This document shows, piece by piece, positions 1 to 8,822 of a stretch of 50,259 bases of DNA (within the stretch, counting starts at the first letter, position 1; each line of letters opens with the position of its first letter). The notes under the pieces are model-generated. The model saw only the letters and a program-made list of their open reading frames with translations, did no database searches and had not been told where the DNA came from. A program made the position numbers and the translations under genes. Origin of the DNA: Humimonas sp964465015 (GTDB taxonomy: Bacteria; Gemmatimonadota; Gemmatimonadetes; Palauibacterales; Palauibacteraceae); the NCBI GenBank assembly GCA_964465015.1, contig CAYXHP010000152.1, forward strand, positions 1 through 50,259, read 5' to 3'.

Positions 1-2595
1 GTGCACACCGGCGACTCGATCACGGTGGCTCCGGCGCTCACGCTCTCCGACCGCGAGTACCAGCGCATGCGGGATGCGGCGATCGCCGTGATCCGGGAGA
101 TCGGCGTCGAGGCCGGCGGCTGCAACATCCAGTTCGCCGTGGATCCCGAGACGTCCGAGATGCTGGTCGTGGAGATGAACCCGCGCGTGTCGCGAAGCTC
201 CGCCCTGGCCTCCAAGGCCACCGGCTTCCCGATCGCCCGGATCGGCGCCAAGCTGGCCGTGGGCTACCGGCTGGACGAGATCGAGAACGCGATCACGAAG
301 GTCACACCCTCCTGCTTCGAGCCGGTCCTGGACTACATCGTCGTGAAGATCCCTCGCTTCGCGTTCGAGAAGTTCCCGCGCGCCGACGCCACGCTCGGGA
401 TCCAGATGAAGGCGGTCGGCGAGGTGATGGCGATCGGGCGCACCTTCCAGCAGGCGTGGCTCAAGGGCTTCCGGGCGCTGGAGAACGGACGCGATGGCTG
501 GGTGCCGGGACGCCGCCTGGAGGACGACCGGCTGGCGGACGACAGCCTCAAGACGCTGCGGGCCGCCCTCCGCGTTCCCACGCCGGAGCGCCCCTTCCAG
601 ATTCGCCGCGCCTTCGAGGCGGGGCTGTCGGTGGACGAGGTGGCCGCCCTCACCCGGATCGAACCGTGGTTCCTGGGACAGCTCGAAGAGCTGGTCCACG
701 AGGCCGACACCTTCGCGAACCTGGAGGGCGACGCGGTTCCGGCCGTGGACGACGAAGCCGACGAGTTCGCTCGGGCGCTGCGGCGCATGAAGCGGCTCGG
801 CTTCGGCGACGCGGAGCTGGCCCGGCTGCGCGGCGCGCCCGAGAGCGCCATCCGGGAGGCGCGCCACTCGGTGGGCCTCCGGCCGGTCTACAAGGTGGTC
901 GATACCTGCGCGGGGGAGTTCCCGGCCGCTACCCCCTACCTGTACTCGACCTACGAGGACGAGAACGAGTCCGAGCGCTCGGACCGGAAGAAGGTGATCA
1001 TCCTCGGAAGTGGTCCCAACCGGATCGGGCAGGGGATCGAGTTCGACTACTGCTGCGTCTCGGCCGTCCTGGCCCTCCGCGAGGAGGGCTACGAGACGAT
1101 CATGATCAACTCCAACCCCGAGACCGTCTCGACCGACTTCGACATCTCCGACAAGCTCTACTTCGAGCCCCTCACGGTGGAGGACGTGCTCGAGATCGTC
1201 CAGCTCGAGGCGCCCGAGGGCGTCGTGGTGCAGCTCGGCGGACAGACGCCGCTCAGCCTGGCGCGACGCCTGGAGGACCTCGGGGTGCCCATCCTCGGGA
1301 CGAGCGTGGACGCGATCGACGAGGCGGAGGATCGCAAGCGCTTCGAGGCCCTGTGCCGGAAGCTCGGGATCCGGGCGCCCGAAGGGGGCACGGCCACCGA
1401 GGTGGACGCGGCGGCCCGGATCGCGGCCGGGATCGGCTACCCGGTGCTCGTGCGGCCCAGCTACGTCCTCGGCGGCCGCGCCATGGAGATCGTCTACGAC
1501 GAGCGCTCGCTGCGCGACTACTTCGACCGCGCGGTGCGCGCTTCGCCTGAGCACCCCGTGCTCCTGGACCGCTTCCTCGAGGACGCGTTCGAGGCGGACG
1601 TCGACGCCGTCTCGGACGGCCACCGGGTGTTCATCGGAGGCGTGATGCAGCACATCGAGGAGGCCGGCGTCCACTCGGGCGACTCGGCCTGCGTGCTCCC
1701 ACCCTACCTCCTGCGGGAGGAGCAGGTGGACGAGATGCGGGCGCACACCCGCGCCTTCGCGAAGGCCCTGGGAGTGGTGGGGCTCATCAACGTCCAGTAC
1801 GCCGTGCACGAGGGCACGGTCTACGTGCTGGAGGTGAACCCGCGGGCCAGCCGGACGGTGCCGTTCGTGAGCAAGGCCACCGGCGTGCCCCTCGCCCGCG
1901 TGGCGGCCCGCGTCCTCGTCGGCCGCACCCTGGACGAGCTCGGCCTTCCCGACGAGGCGCCCGTACACGACGTGGCCGTCAAGGAGGCCGTCTTCCCGTT
2001 CGACAAGATCCCGGACGCCGACCCCCTCCTCGGACCCGAGATGCGCTCGACGGGGGAGTCGATGGGGCTCGCCGACAGCTTCGGTCTCGCCTTCGCCAAG
2101 GCGCAGGTGGGGGCGGGGGGCGCACTCCCGCTCCGAGGCACGCTGGTCGTCACGGTGAACGACCGCGACAAGGGACCGGCGACGGCGATCGTGCGGCACT
2201 TCCACGAGCTCGGCTTCGAGATCCTGGCCACCGAGGGAACCGCGCGCTATCTGCGCTCGCGCGGGGTACCGGCCCGGCAGGTGCTCAAGATCCACGAGGG
2301 ACGGCCCAACATCATGGACCACCTCCTTTCGGGTGAGGTCTCCCTCCTCATCAACACGCCACTCGGGAAGCATTCCCAGCAGGACGACTACCTCATCCGC
2401 CGCACGGCGATCGCGCGCGGGATACCCTACACGACCACCCTGTCGGCGGCCTCGGCTGCCGCGGATGCGATCATCGCCCTGCACAATCGGACGCTGTCGG
2501 TGAAGAGCCTCCAGGAGCGGACCGCCGGCGCCGCTGGCGAGGAGACGGCCGGCACCGATCAGCTCGCGGAGGCCGGACGAAAGGCGTCGCCATGA
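1..2595 (+). CDS. carB: Carbamoyl phosphate synthase large subunit (5' truncated by window edge)
   Basis: It makes carbamoyl phosphate from bicarbonate, ammonia (delivered by CarA) and two ATP, for arginine and pyrimidine synthesis. The visible 864 residues begin inside the first ATP-grasp half at the HTGDSITVAP motif, which lies near residue 240 of the roughly 1070-residue family, so about 240 N-terminal residues lie outside the window. The first GTG in the window is therefore not the real start. Next come the end of the first ATP-grasp (EMNPRVSRSSALASKATGFP), the oligomerisation domain, the second synthetase half starting at KKVIILGSGPNRIGQGIEFDY (about residue 330) with its own EVNPRASRTVPFVSKATGVP, and the C-terminal MGS-like allosteric domain (NDRDKGPATAIVRHFHELGF). 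The stop overlaps the next start as ATGA, suggesting translational coupling. Confidence 0.97.
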   Translation: MHTGDSITVAPALTLSDREYQRMRDAAIAVIREIGVEAGGCNIQFAVDPETSEMLVVEMNPRVSRSSALASKATGFPIARIGAKLAVGYRLDEIENAITKVTPSCFEPVLDYIVVKIPRFAFEKFPRADATLGIQMKAVGEVMAIGRTFQQAWLKGFRALENGRDGWVPGRRLEDDRLADDSLKTLRAALRVPTPERPFQIRRAFEAGLSVDEVAALTRIEPWFLGQLEELVHEADTFANLEGDAVPAVDDEADEFARALRRMKRLGFGDAELARLRGAPESAIREARHSVGLRPVYKVVDTCAGEFPAATPYLYSTYEDENESERSDRKKVIILGSGPNRIGQGIEFDYCCVSAVLALREEGYETIMINSNPETVSTDFDISDKLYFEPLTVEDVLEIVQLEAPEGVVVQLGGQTPLSLARRLEDLGVPILGTSVDAIDEAEDRKRFEALCRKLGIRAPEGGTATEVDAAARIAAGIGYPVLVRPSYVLGGRAMEIVYDERSLRDYFDRAVRASPEHPVLLDRFLEDAFEADVDAVSDGHRVFIGGVMQHIEEAGVHSGDSACVLPPYLLREEQVDEMRAHTRAFAKALGVVGLINVQYAVHEGTVYVLEVNPRASRTVPFVSKATGVPLARVAARVLVGRTLDELGLPDEAPVHDVAVKEAVFPFDKIPDADPLLGPEMRSTGESMGLADSFGLAFAKAQVGAGGALPLRGTLVVTVNDRDKGPATAIVRHFHELGFEILATEGTARYLRSRGVPARQVLKIHEGRPNIMDHLLSGEVSLLINTPLGKHSQQDDYLIRRTAIARGIPYTTTLSAASAAADAIIALHNRTLSVKSLQERTAGAAGEETAGTDQLAEAGRKASP

Positions 2596-3068
2596 CCCTG
2601 ACCGGGCTGTTCCTCTTCCTCCACGTCCTCGGGATCGTCCTGTGGGTGGGGCTCGCGATCACGCTCCCCTTCATCACCGGGCCGGCCGCCCGGCAGGAGA
2701 ACCTGGACGTGGCCGCATTCGCCTACACGGCCGCCGATCGCCTCACGCGGACCCTGGGCCTGGCCGGCATGATCCTCACCCTGGTCGGCGGAATCGGCCT
2801 GATGGCCGCCGTGGGCTACCCGTGGTTCCGTCCGTTCCCGAACCACTGGCTGTTCCAGATGCAGGTGCTGGGACTGGTTTCGGCCGCCGTGGGGATCTTC
2901 TACCAGGTGCCGCTGGCGAGGCGGCTGGCCCGGGAGGCGAGGGCCTCCGCCGAGGCCGGCACGCGCACGGAAGAGTTCGCGAAGTACCGGAAGCGCCACG
3001 CGATCGTGGGCTCGATCGTCGGGTTCTTCCTGCTGGTCGTGATCCTGCTCGCCACCCTCAAGCCCTAG
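2592..3068 (+). CDS. Small integral membrane protein, DUF2269/CopD-like
   Basis: A 158-residue hydrophobic protein with four predicted membrane helices: residues 1-28 (LFLFLHVLGIVLWVGLAIT), about 55-77, about 88-106 and the C-terminal stretch (GSIVGFFLLVVILLATL). The HVLGIVLWVG start of helix 1 resembles DUF2269 and related CopD-superfamily proteins, whose role is poorly defined. Arg/Lys-rich loops lie between helices 3 and 4. The ATG overlaps the carB stop, so it is probably co-transcribed with carB; nothing in the sequence links it functionally to carbamoyl phosphate. Family assignment is tentative. Confidence 0.8.
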   Translation: MTLTGLFLFLHVLGIVLWVGLAITLPFITGPAARQENLDVAAFAYTAADRLTRTLGLAGMILTLVGGIGLMAAVGYPWFRPFPNHWLFQMQVLGLVSAAVGIFYQVPLARRLAREARASAEAGTRTEEFAKYRKRHAIVGSIVGFFLLVVILLATLKP

Positions 3069-3109
3069 GAGCCGGCTCCGCCCCGGGCACCGATCACGTC
3101 GCCGGCTCC
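3068..3109. terminator. Inverted repeat between convergent genes, possible bidirectional terminator
   Basis: GGAGCCGGC (3068-3076) pairs perfectly with GCCGGCTCC (3101-3109) across a 24-base loop, in the 78-base gap between two convergent genes. No T-run follows on either strand, so it is a weak terminator candidate. Confidence 0.35.
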
Positions 3110-3146
3110 CGCCGGCGGCGATGACCGGATTGGTCTGGCGCCTGGC

Positions 3147-5516
3147 CTACTGGATCCCCGACAACTGCCGGAACTGGTCTGCCCGCCGGAGGTTCTGCTC
3201 GGCGCGATCGGGCATGTCCAGGAGGCGATCCGCCTCCCCCTGCGCCAGGTAGGACAGGTAGTACTGCGTCGGAATGCTGCTCCGGGTCGAGGGCTCGGGC
3301 CACAGGCTCCAGCCCAGCAGGTAGTCCACGTTGAACACGTCCCACAGGAGCTGACGGCTTCGCTTGACGTCCTGCCAGCGCACCCCGAACTCCCGGCTGA
3401 TCTGCACCGTGTCCGTGGTGGGCTCGAGGACTCCGTTCACCAGCTTGTAGGCCAGTCCCTGGCGAAGGAGCTGGGAGGTCAGGTTCCACGTCTCGTAGAC
3501 GGGCGGCGCCGTGGCGGCGAAGTAGACCGGCCGGTCTCCCAGCGATGTCCGGGAGATCAGGTAGACGAGGAGGTCGCCGTGGGTCACGATCGACTGGGCC
3601 GCCAGGTGCCCGGTCACGTGCTTCGAGAAGCTCACGTCCAGTGCCTGCTGGACCACCTGACCAGGCGGGAGGTCGTCGATCGTGGAGTCCGCCACGGTCA
3701 GGATCGAGTGCTGCGGAGGCGTCGGAGCGAGATCCCGGTAGGGCTCGACCGCGTTGGCCGTGTCGAACGGCCGCTGGCAGATGATGACGGTCGGGTCCTT
3801 CTCCGGATCGACGCCTTTCGGACACGGCCGCGTCAGGTCGCGGAGCTGCTTGGGATACCAGTTGGTCCCCAGGTAGGAGTGCACGATCACGGTCACGTCC
3901 TGCCGGATGTGCTCCACCTCCTGTGCGTACCACAGCGGAAACGTGTCGTTGTCACCGTTCGTGAACAGCACGCCGTACGGCTCGACTGACTGGAGGAGGT
4001 TGTAGGCCCAGTCCCGGGCCGAGTAGTCGCCCGTCCGGTCGGCACGGTTCCAGTTCAGGACGAGCGGGAGGAAGGCGAGGACGAGGAGCGGCGCGCACAC
4101 CAGGCGTGCCCGCCCCAGAGCGGGCCCCGCCTCGCCGGTCGGCTCGGTCTCGCCGCGGCGCTCGGCCAGGCCGTCGGCCAATCGGTTCCACAGGGCTACG
4201 AGCCCCATCCCGGCGTAGAGCCCCCACAGGTAGAAGCTCACGATGAAGAAGTAGTCGCGCTCGCGTACCTCGTGAAGGTTGAAGTCCGTGATCTCCGGGT
4301 GCTGGGAGTACCCGTACTTGAAGTTCAGGTAGAAGACGAGGAGGGGGATGACCGTGAAGAGGAGCGTGATGAAGTAGACGAAGCTGTCCTTGTCCCCGTC
4401 CCAGTGCTGCCACAGCCCCCAGACGCCCAGCAGGAAGAAGAACATCGTGAAGGCGATGCGCGCGGCCGGTGGCAGGTCCCGTGCCCACTGCCAATCGAAG
4501 TACTGCGCGTAGTTGCCCATCTGGGCGCTGTAGGGCGCCTGTCGATCGGTGAGGGGCGGTTTGCCGTACTGCTGCCGGCTGAGCGCGTCCTCCAGCGGCC
4601 CGCACACCGCCGAGGCGGGCACGGCCTTCCCGATCCCCGGGAGGAGCTCGAGCGGCGTCAGCGCGGCTCGCCACAGGCTCGTGCAGGTGGGCTCCGCTTC
4701 GTTGATGACCGGATGCTGCGCCGACCGGATCGGCACGAAGAAGACCTGCAGCGAGAAACCCACGGCGGCCAGTACCAGCCCCGAGCCGAGCACCCGCCAG
4801 CGCAGGTAGGTGCGGGGCCGCCGCCAGAGGACGAACACGCCCAGCGCCAGCATCGGGAGGAGCGACATGGGGTGGTTGGCCGCGCCCAGACCGAGCAGGA
4901 AGCCCGCCACGAGAATCAGGCGGTCGCCCCGCGGCGTCTCGGCGGCATCCTCCCACAGCATGGCGAGGTAGGTCAGCGCGGCCACGAACAGGAGTGAGAC
5001 CGTGTAGACCTTGGCGTTCACGTTCGACTGGTACCAGACCGTGAACGCGGTCGCCCCGACCAGCACGCTCACCGCCGGTCCGACGGCCAGCACTCCCCTC
5101 CGCTCCGTCCAATGGGACCAGACGCGCGCGAAGGCCAGGTAGAAGAGCACGGCCGAGGCGGCCGAGAACGTGGCGCTCATGGCGTTGATGCGCACGGCCA
5201 CCGGGAGCCCGGTCCACGACAGCGCCCAGTCCCAGACGCGTCCGACCATCACGAAGAACGGGTTCCCCGGGGGGTGAGGAATGCCCAGGATGTGGGCGGT
5301 CGCGATGTACTCGGACGTGTCCCAGAAGGCCGTGCTCGGCGCGAGCGTGATGAGGTAGAGCGCCCACACGGCCAGTCCGGTGACGAGGGCCCAGCCCCAC
5401 ACCGGCAGGGGCCCCACACGGACGCGCTCGACTCCGAGGGGCTCCTCGCCCCACCGCGAACCGCCTTTTCGCGCACCCGCGCGTCCGCGCTCCACCTGTC
5501 GCCTGCCGTCGCTCAT
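3147..5516 (-). CDS. DUF2723 multi-pass membrane protein (GT-C-like, TMEM260-related)
   Basis: A 789-residue protein with about 10-12 membrane helices in the N-terminal 500 residues and a soluble C-terminal part. The first outside loop holds FWDTSEYIATAHILGIPHPPGN, the diagnostic acidic motif of DUF2723 and of GT-C glycosyltransferases. Eukaryotic TMEM260, a relative, is reported to be a protein O-mannosyltransferase; the bacterial members are uncharacterised. The C-terminal region contains the conserved GVLFTNGDNDTFPLWYAQEV block typical of this family. The reading frame stays open far upstream, but the residues before the ATG at 5516 are low-complexity Arg/Pro/Gly, and the first helix begins about 45 residues after this ATG. 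Substrate cannot be told; transfer of a lipid-linked sugar is inference. Confidence 0.9.
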   Translation of the reverse strand: MSDGRRQVERGRAGARKGGSRWGEEPLGVERVRVGPLPVWGWALVTGLAVWALYLITLAPSTAFWDTSEYIATAHILGIPHPPGNPFFVMVGRVWDWALSWTGLPVAVRINAMSATFSAASAVLFYLAFARVWSHWTERRGVLAVGPAVSVLVGATAFTVWYQSNVNAKVYTVSLLFVAALTYLAMLWEDAAETPRGDRLILVAGFLLGLGAANHPMSLLPMLALGVFVLWRRPRTYLRWRVLGSGLVLAAVGFSLQVFFVPIRSAQHPVINEAEPTCTSLWRAALTPLELLPGIGKAVPASAVCGPLEDALSRQQYGKPPLTDRQAPYSAQMGNYAQYFDWQWARDLPPAARIAFTMFFFLLGVWGLWQHWDGDKDSFVYFITLLFTVIPLLVFYLNFKYGYSQHPEITDFNLHEVRERDYFFIVSFYLWGLYAGMGLVALWNRLADGLAERRGETEPTGEAGPALGRARLVCAPLLVLAFLPLVLNWNRADRTGDYSARDWAYNLLQSVEPYGVLFTNGDNDTFPLWYAQEVEHIRQDVTVIVHSYLGTNWYPKQLRDLTRPCPKGVDPEKDPTVIICQRPFDTANAVEPYRDLAPTPPQHSILTVADSTIDDLPPGQVVQQALDVSFSKHVTGHLAAQSIVTHGDLLVYLISRTSLGDRPVYFAATAPPVYETWNLTSQLLRQGLAYKLVNGVLEPTTDTVQISREFGVRWQDVKRSRQLLWDVFNVDYLLGWSLWPEPSTRSSIPTQYYLSYLAQGEADRLLDMPDRAEQNLRRADQFRQLSGIQ

Positions 5517-6129
5517 GGCACCGGGAATACGAGAGAAGTCCGGCCTTCCGAAGAGCCGGAAAGCTAACGAGCCGGGTGCAGAGCGCCAACTCTCTCCGCC
5601 GGCGGGCGCTTCCACGGCACCACCCCCTCGCGGGGACGGGCGCCTCCGGCCCACCGCCGGTCCGGTAACTGCCGCACGAGGACCGGCTCGCGTTGACAGC
5701 CCTCCACCCCGCGCGGACATTGCGCCGCCCATGCTCTTCGCACGCGACGCGCACCCGTGACCGCCACCCGGCCACGGCCCGAACCGGGCACGTTCCACGA
5801 CCTGGCCGGACCGGGGGACATCGTCTCGGTGTGGCCGGCATCGAGACCAGGAGCGTTCACCCGCACGAAACCCTCCGGGACCCGGTCCATGAAATCTTTG
5901 CACAACCGGCGAACTCGGTCAGATTCCGGTCCTGGTCCGGCGCCGACCTCCGCAACCGGCAAGTACCTACAACACAAGGGATTGACGGTCGGATCAGGGT
6001 TCCGCCCGGTACGGTATGTCCGTTGCACCTCTTCGCGGCGTGCGCTGGCGGCCGTCCTGGCGCGGCCCGTGCCGGGCTCGCCGGCCCCACGCCGGCCTGG
6101 CCCAGCCAGACTGAAGAGAAGGCGCAGCG
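5517..6129. other. 613-base divergent intergenic region, no gene seen
   Basis: Lies between the divergent DUF2723 gene and the ABM gene. Open frames across it are Arg/Pro-rich with no domain, consistent with chance in GC-rich DNA. A more A+T-rich patch at about 5880-6020 probably holds promoters for one or both sides. A TTGACG at 5982-5987 looks like a -35 box, but no good -10 lies at normal spacing. Confidence 0.5.
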
Positions 6130-6453
6130 ATGATCTACGAAGCTACGAGGTACACCATCCGTCCGGGTGCCGTGGACGCGTGCAAGGACGCGGTTCGCGA
6201 GCTGGTGGAGCACGTCCGCGAGCAGGAGGACGGGACGCTCCTGTATGTCGTCCTCCAGGAGGAGGAGGACGACCACCGGTTTCTCCACCTCGCCACCTTC
6301 ACCAACCGGCGCGCCAGGCAGGCGCACCGGGAGTCGTTCGCGATGCGCGGGTTCATGAACCTGGTCTATCCCGCCACGGTCGACGGAATCTCCGTAACGG
6401 AAACGACGGTCGTCGACCGTATCCCCACCCGAAAGGCCCACGCCGTGCGTTGA
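6130..6453 (+). CDS. Antibiotic biosynthesis monooxygenase (ABM) domain protein
   Basis: A 107-residue single-domain protein of the ABM dimeric alpha+beta barrel fold, seen in quinol monooxygenases (YgiN type), LsrG and haem-degrading enzymes. The pattern TRYTIRPGAVDACKDAVRELVEHVREQEDGTLLYVV, then HRFLHLATFTNRRARQAHRES, matches the beta-alpha-beta layout of the family. These enzymes oxidise small aromatics or quinols without a metal; the substrate here is unknown. A purine-rich GAAGAGAAGG precedes the ATG. The next gene on the same strand is ubiE/menG, 127 bases downstream, so a quinone link is possible but only by proximity. Confidence 0.85.
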   Translation: MIYEATRYTIRPGAVDACKDAVRELVEHVREQEDGTLLYVVLQEEEDDHRFLHLATFTNRRARQAHRESFAMRGFMNLVYPATVDGISVTETTVVDRIPTRKAHAVR

Positions 6454-6580
6454 CCCGCCGGTCGCCGGCCCGCCGGGGCCGGCGACTTCCCCCCCCTCCC
6501 TTCCGCCCGCGGTCGGCGCTCCGCCTGGGCTTCTTCGAGGCCGACACGCACTTCCACGTCGCAGCGTCCGGATCGCGCGC

Positions 6581-7312
6581 GTGAGCCTCCGGGGCCGGAT
6601 CCGCGAGCACCTGGACGAGCCCGCCGACAAGCGCGGGTACGTCCGCGACCTGTTCGGTCGGATCGCGCCGCGTTACGACCTCACCAACGACGTGATGTCG
6701 CTCGGCCTGCACCGCCTCTGGAAGCGGAAGCTCATGGAGCTGGCGGAGATCGAGCCGGGTCAGACCGTCCTCGATCTGGCCGCGGGGACCGGCGACCTGG
6801 CGCTGGCCGCGCGCGCCCGGGTCGCGCCGGACGGCCGGGTCGTGGCGGCCGACCTGACTCCGGAGATGATGGCGGTGGGGGCGGGCAGGGAGGGAGGGCG
6901 GCGCATCCGGTGGGTGACGGCCGACGCGCTCGAGTTGCCGTTCGAGGACAGTAGCTTCGATCGAGTCGTGATCGGCTACGGGCTCAGGAACTTCCCGGAT
7001 CTCGAGCGCTCGCTTCGGGAGATCTTCCGTTGCCTGCGCCCGGGGGGGCGACTGGCGAGCCTGGACTTCGGAAAGCCTTCCAGCCGGCTGCTGCGCCGTC
7101 TCTACATGGGGTACCTGGACGCCTCGACGGCGGTGGTCGGCTGGCTCCTGCACCGCGACCCGGAAGCCTACCTCTACATTCCCGAGTCGTTACGGGCCTA
7201 TCCGGCTCAGGACGAGGTGGCCGACCTCATGCACCGGGCCGGTTTTCAGCACTGCGTGTGGACCGACGTCATGTTCGGGACCATGGCGCTCCACGTCGCC
7301 GACCGGAGCTGA
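6581..7312 (+). CDS. ubiE/menG: Demethylmenaquinone / ubiquinone methyltransferase
   Basis: SAM-dependent C-methyltransferase of the last step of menaquinone (or the C-step of ubiquinone) synthesis. At 243 residues it matches the usual length. It shows the family signature YVRDLFGRIAPRYDLTNDVMSLGLHRLWKR near the N-terminus, SAM motif I VLDLAAGTGDLAL (about 62-74), FDRVVIGYGLRNFPD (about 127-141) and the C-terminal YLYIPESLRAYPAQDEV block. The start is GTG at 6581; the conserved N-terminal helix follows within about 20 residues, so no longer form is needed. Being the only quinone gene here, it does not by itself decide between menaquinone and ubiquinone. Confidence 0.95.
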   Translation: MSLRGRIREHLDEPADKRGYVRDLFGRIAPRYDLTNDVMSLGLHRLWKRKLMELAEIEPGQTVLDLAAGTGDLALAARARVAPDGRVVAADLTPEMMAVGAGREGGRRIRWVTADALELPFEDSSFDRVVIGYGLRNFPDLERSLREIFRCLRPGGRLASLDFGKPSSRLLRRLYMGYLDASTAVVGWLLHRDPEAYLYIPESLRAYPAQDEVADLMHRAGFQHCVWTDVMFGTMALHVADRS

Positions 7313-7391
7313 GGCGGGGCGCGCCGGGGCGAGGGGTGAGGGCCGGATCGCGGCGCGACAGGGTCGGGATCGTCGGCGGCCGGTTCCGGGC

Positions 7392-7574
7392 TCAGGCGCT
7401 CTCGGTCTTCCAGAAGGTGATCTGCCGGCGGCCCGTCTCGCTCTCTTCCAGGCGCGCGGCCAGGGTGTCTCCGTCATCGATACCGAGGTCTTCGCGCATC
7501 TCCTGAGGAATCGTGATCCGACCGCCGCTTCCCACCGGGATCGACGTGCGGTACTTCACCCGATAGATGCCCAT
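7392..7574 (-). CDS. AbrB/MazE/SpoVT-type DNA-binding protein
   Basis: A 60-residue swapped-hairpin AbrB-fold protein: GSGGRITIPQEMREDLGIDDGDTLAARLEE matches the family core (glycine/arginine, IPxxxRxxLGIxxGD). The ATG at 7574 is preceded by GGAAGGAAGG with good spacing. The frame runs far upstream, but that is antisense to the ABC ATPase gene and not a real extension. It lies between ubiE (convergent) and the ABC exporter genes (divergent). Such proteins act as transition-state regulators or as antitoxins; no toxin gene adjoins it, which favours a regulator, perhaps of the divergent exporter. Confidence 0.85.
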   Translation of the reverse strand: MGIYRVKYRTSIPVGSGGRITIPQEMREDLGIDDGDTLAARLEESETGRRQITFWKTESA

Positions 7575-7691
7575 GTCGACCTTCCTTCCTCGGGAGACCC
7601 AACCCGTGCGACCGGGGGCAGAGCGGCGGCCGGCCCCCTCCGACCGGACGAGCGCCGTTCCTTCGCGCCCAGCGACCGCCGACAGCCTCCC

Positions 7692-7720
7692 AATATAGAG
7701 CCCGGCGGGCGCTCCGTGAA
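7692..7720 (-). promoter_or_regulatory. Candidate sigma-70-type promoter for the AbrB-like gene
   Basis: On the minus strand TTCACG (7720-7715, four of six to TTGACA) and TATATT (7697-7692, five of six to TATAAT) are separated by exactly 17 bases. This would give a leader of about 110 bases before the ATG at 7574. Confidence 0.5.
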
Positions 7721-7862
7721 AGCCGTTCGATCCCTTGCCCGGCCGTCGCATCGCCACCACATTCGTCCCGCCCCGGAACACGACCCCCGGCCGAGCCGCC
7801 GGTCCGACGAGCCGCTTCCGCCCACGGCATGCCGTCCAGTGGAATTCCAGGAGAGTCAGCAC

Positions 7863-8822
7863 GTGCAGGATGCAGCCATTCGCCTGACCGGCGTGAGCAA
7901 GTCCTTCGGCGCCACTGCCGCGGTCGAGTCGCTGGACCTGACGGTCCCGCGCGGGAGCATCTACGGGCTCCTGGGACCGAACGGGGCGGGCAAGACGACG
8001 ACCATCCGAATGATCCTCGACATTCTCGGCCCCGACCAGGGAACGGTGGAGGTCCTGGGCCAACGCATCGATGATCGGCTCCGCTGCCGGATCGGCTACC
8101 TGCCCGAGGAGCGCGGACTCTACCAGCGGATGACCATCATCGACCAGCTGATCTTCCTGGCGGTGCTCAAGGGGATGCCGAGGAGCGAGGCCCGGAAGGA
8201 ATCCATGAGCTGGCTCGAGCGTTTCGAGCTCGGCGACCGGGCCGATTCGATGGTCGAGGAACTGTCCAAGGGCATGCAGCAGAAGGTCCAGTTCATCGGC
8301 ACGATCCTCCATCGCCCCGACATCCTCATCCTCGACGAGCCGTTCAGCGGGCTCGACCCCCTGAACGTCGACCTTCTCAAGAAGATGGTGCTCGAACGGC
8401 ACGAGGCGGGCACCACGATCCTCTTCTCGACTCACATGATCGAGGACGCCGAGCAGCTCTGCGGACGGGTGTGCATGATCGCCGGCGCGCGGAAGGTGCT
8501 GGACGGGTCGGTCAGCGACGTGCGGGCCTCCGCCGGACGCAACGAGGCGGTACTCCGCTTCCGGGGCGACCCGAGCTTCCTGCGGGAGAACGGATTCCGC
8601 GGGGAGCTGCAGCGCCGCGGCGAGTCCTATGAGCTCAAGCTCGCCGATGGCACGGACTCCCGAGAGCTTCTTCGCCGGGCCATCCAGGCCGGTCTCGAGG
8701 TCGAGCACTTCGAGGTCCGCCAACCCACCCTACGGGAGATATTCCTGGAACGGGCGGGGAAGAAGGGGCTCGACACGAGCGGCCATGGGGCCTACGCCGC
8801 CTCGAGCGGAGGCGCCTTGTGA
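7863..8822 (+). CDS. ABC transporter ATP-binding protein, NatA-like
   Basis: A 319-residue ABC ATPase with Walker A GPNGAGKTTT, signature ELSKGMQQKVQF, Walker B ILILDEPFSGLDP and H-loop STHM, plus a C-terminal domain of about 90 residues (after MIAGARKVLDGS) typical of ABC-2 exporters of the NatA/YhaQ/DrrA kind. The GTG at 7863 is chosen because AGGAGAG (7849-7855) lies 7 bases upstream and the first beta strand follows directly. The stop overlaps the GTG of the permease gene, so the two form one coupled unit. NatA-type systems export sodium or small hydrophobic compounds; the cargo here is unknown. Confidence 0.93.
   Translation: MQDAAIRLTGVSKSFGATAAVESLDLTVPRGSIYGLLGPNGAGKTTTIRMILDILGPDQGTVEVLGQRIDDRLRCRIGYLPEERGLYQRMTIIDQLIFLAVLKGMPRSEARKESMSWLERFELGDRADSMVEELSKGMQQKVQFIGTILHRPDILILDEPFSGLDPLNVDLLKKMVLERHEAGTTILFSTHMIEDAEQLCGRVCMIAGARKVLDGSVSDVRASAGRNEAVLRFRGDPSFLRENGFRGELQRRGESYELKLADGTDSRELLRRAIQAGLEVEHFEVRQPTLREIFLERAGKKGLDTSGHGAYAASSGGAL

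Noticed and set aside
5982..6010. TTGACG as -35 of a promoter for the ABM gene
   Set aside because: No acceptable -10 hexamer at 16-19 bases; the best match is 22 bases away.
5757..6584. 275-residue plus-strand frame across the ABM gene
   Set aside because: Arg/Pro-rich with no domain, and it overlaps a clear ABM gene in another frame.
7575..8723. Long open frame on the minus strand that would extend the AbrB-like protein to over 440 residues
   Set aside because: It is antisense to the well-supported ABC ATPase gene, and only the last 60 residues show a domain with a proper ribosome site.
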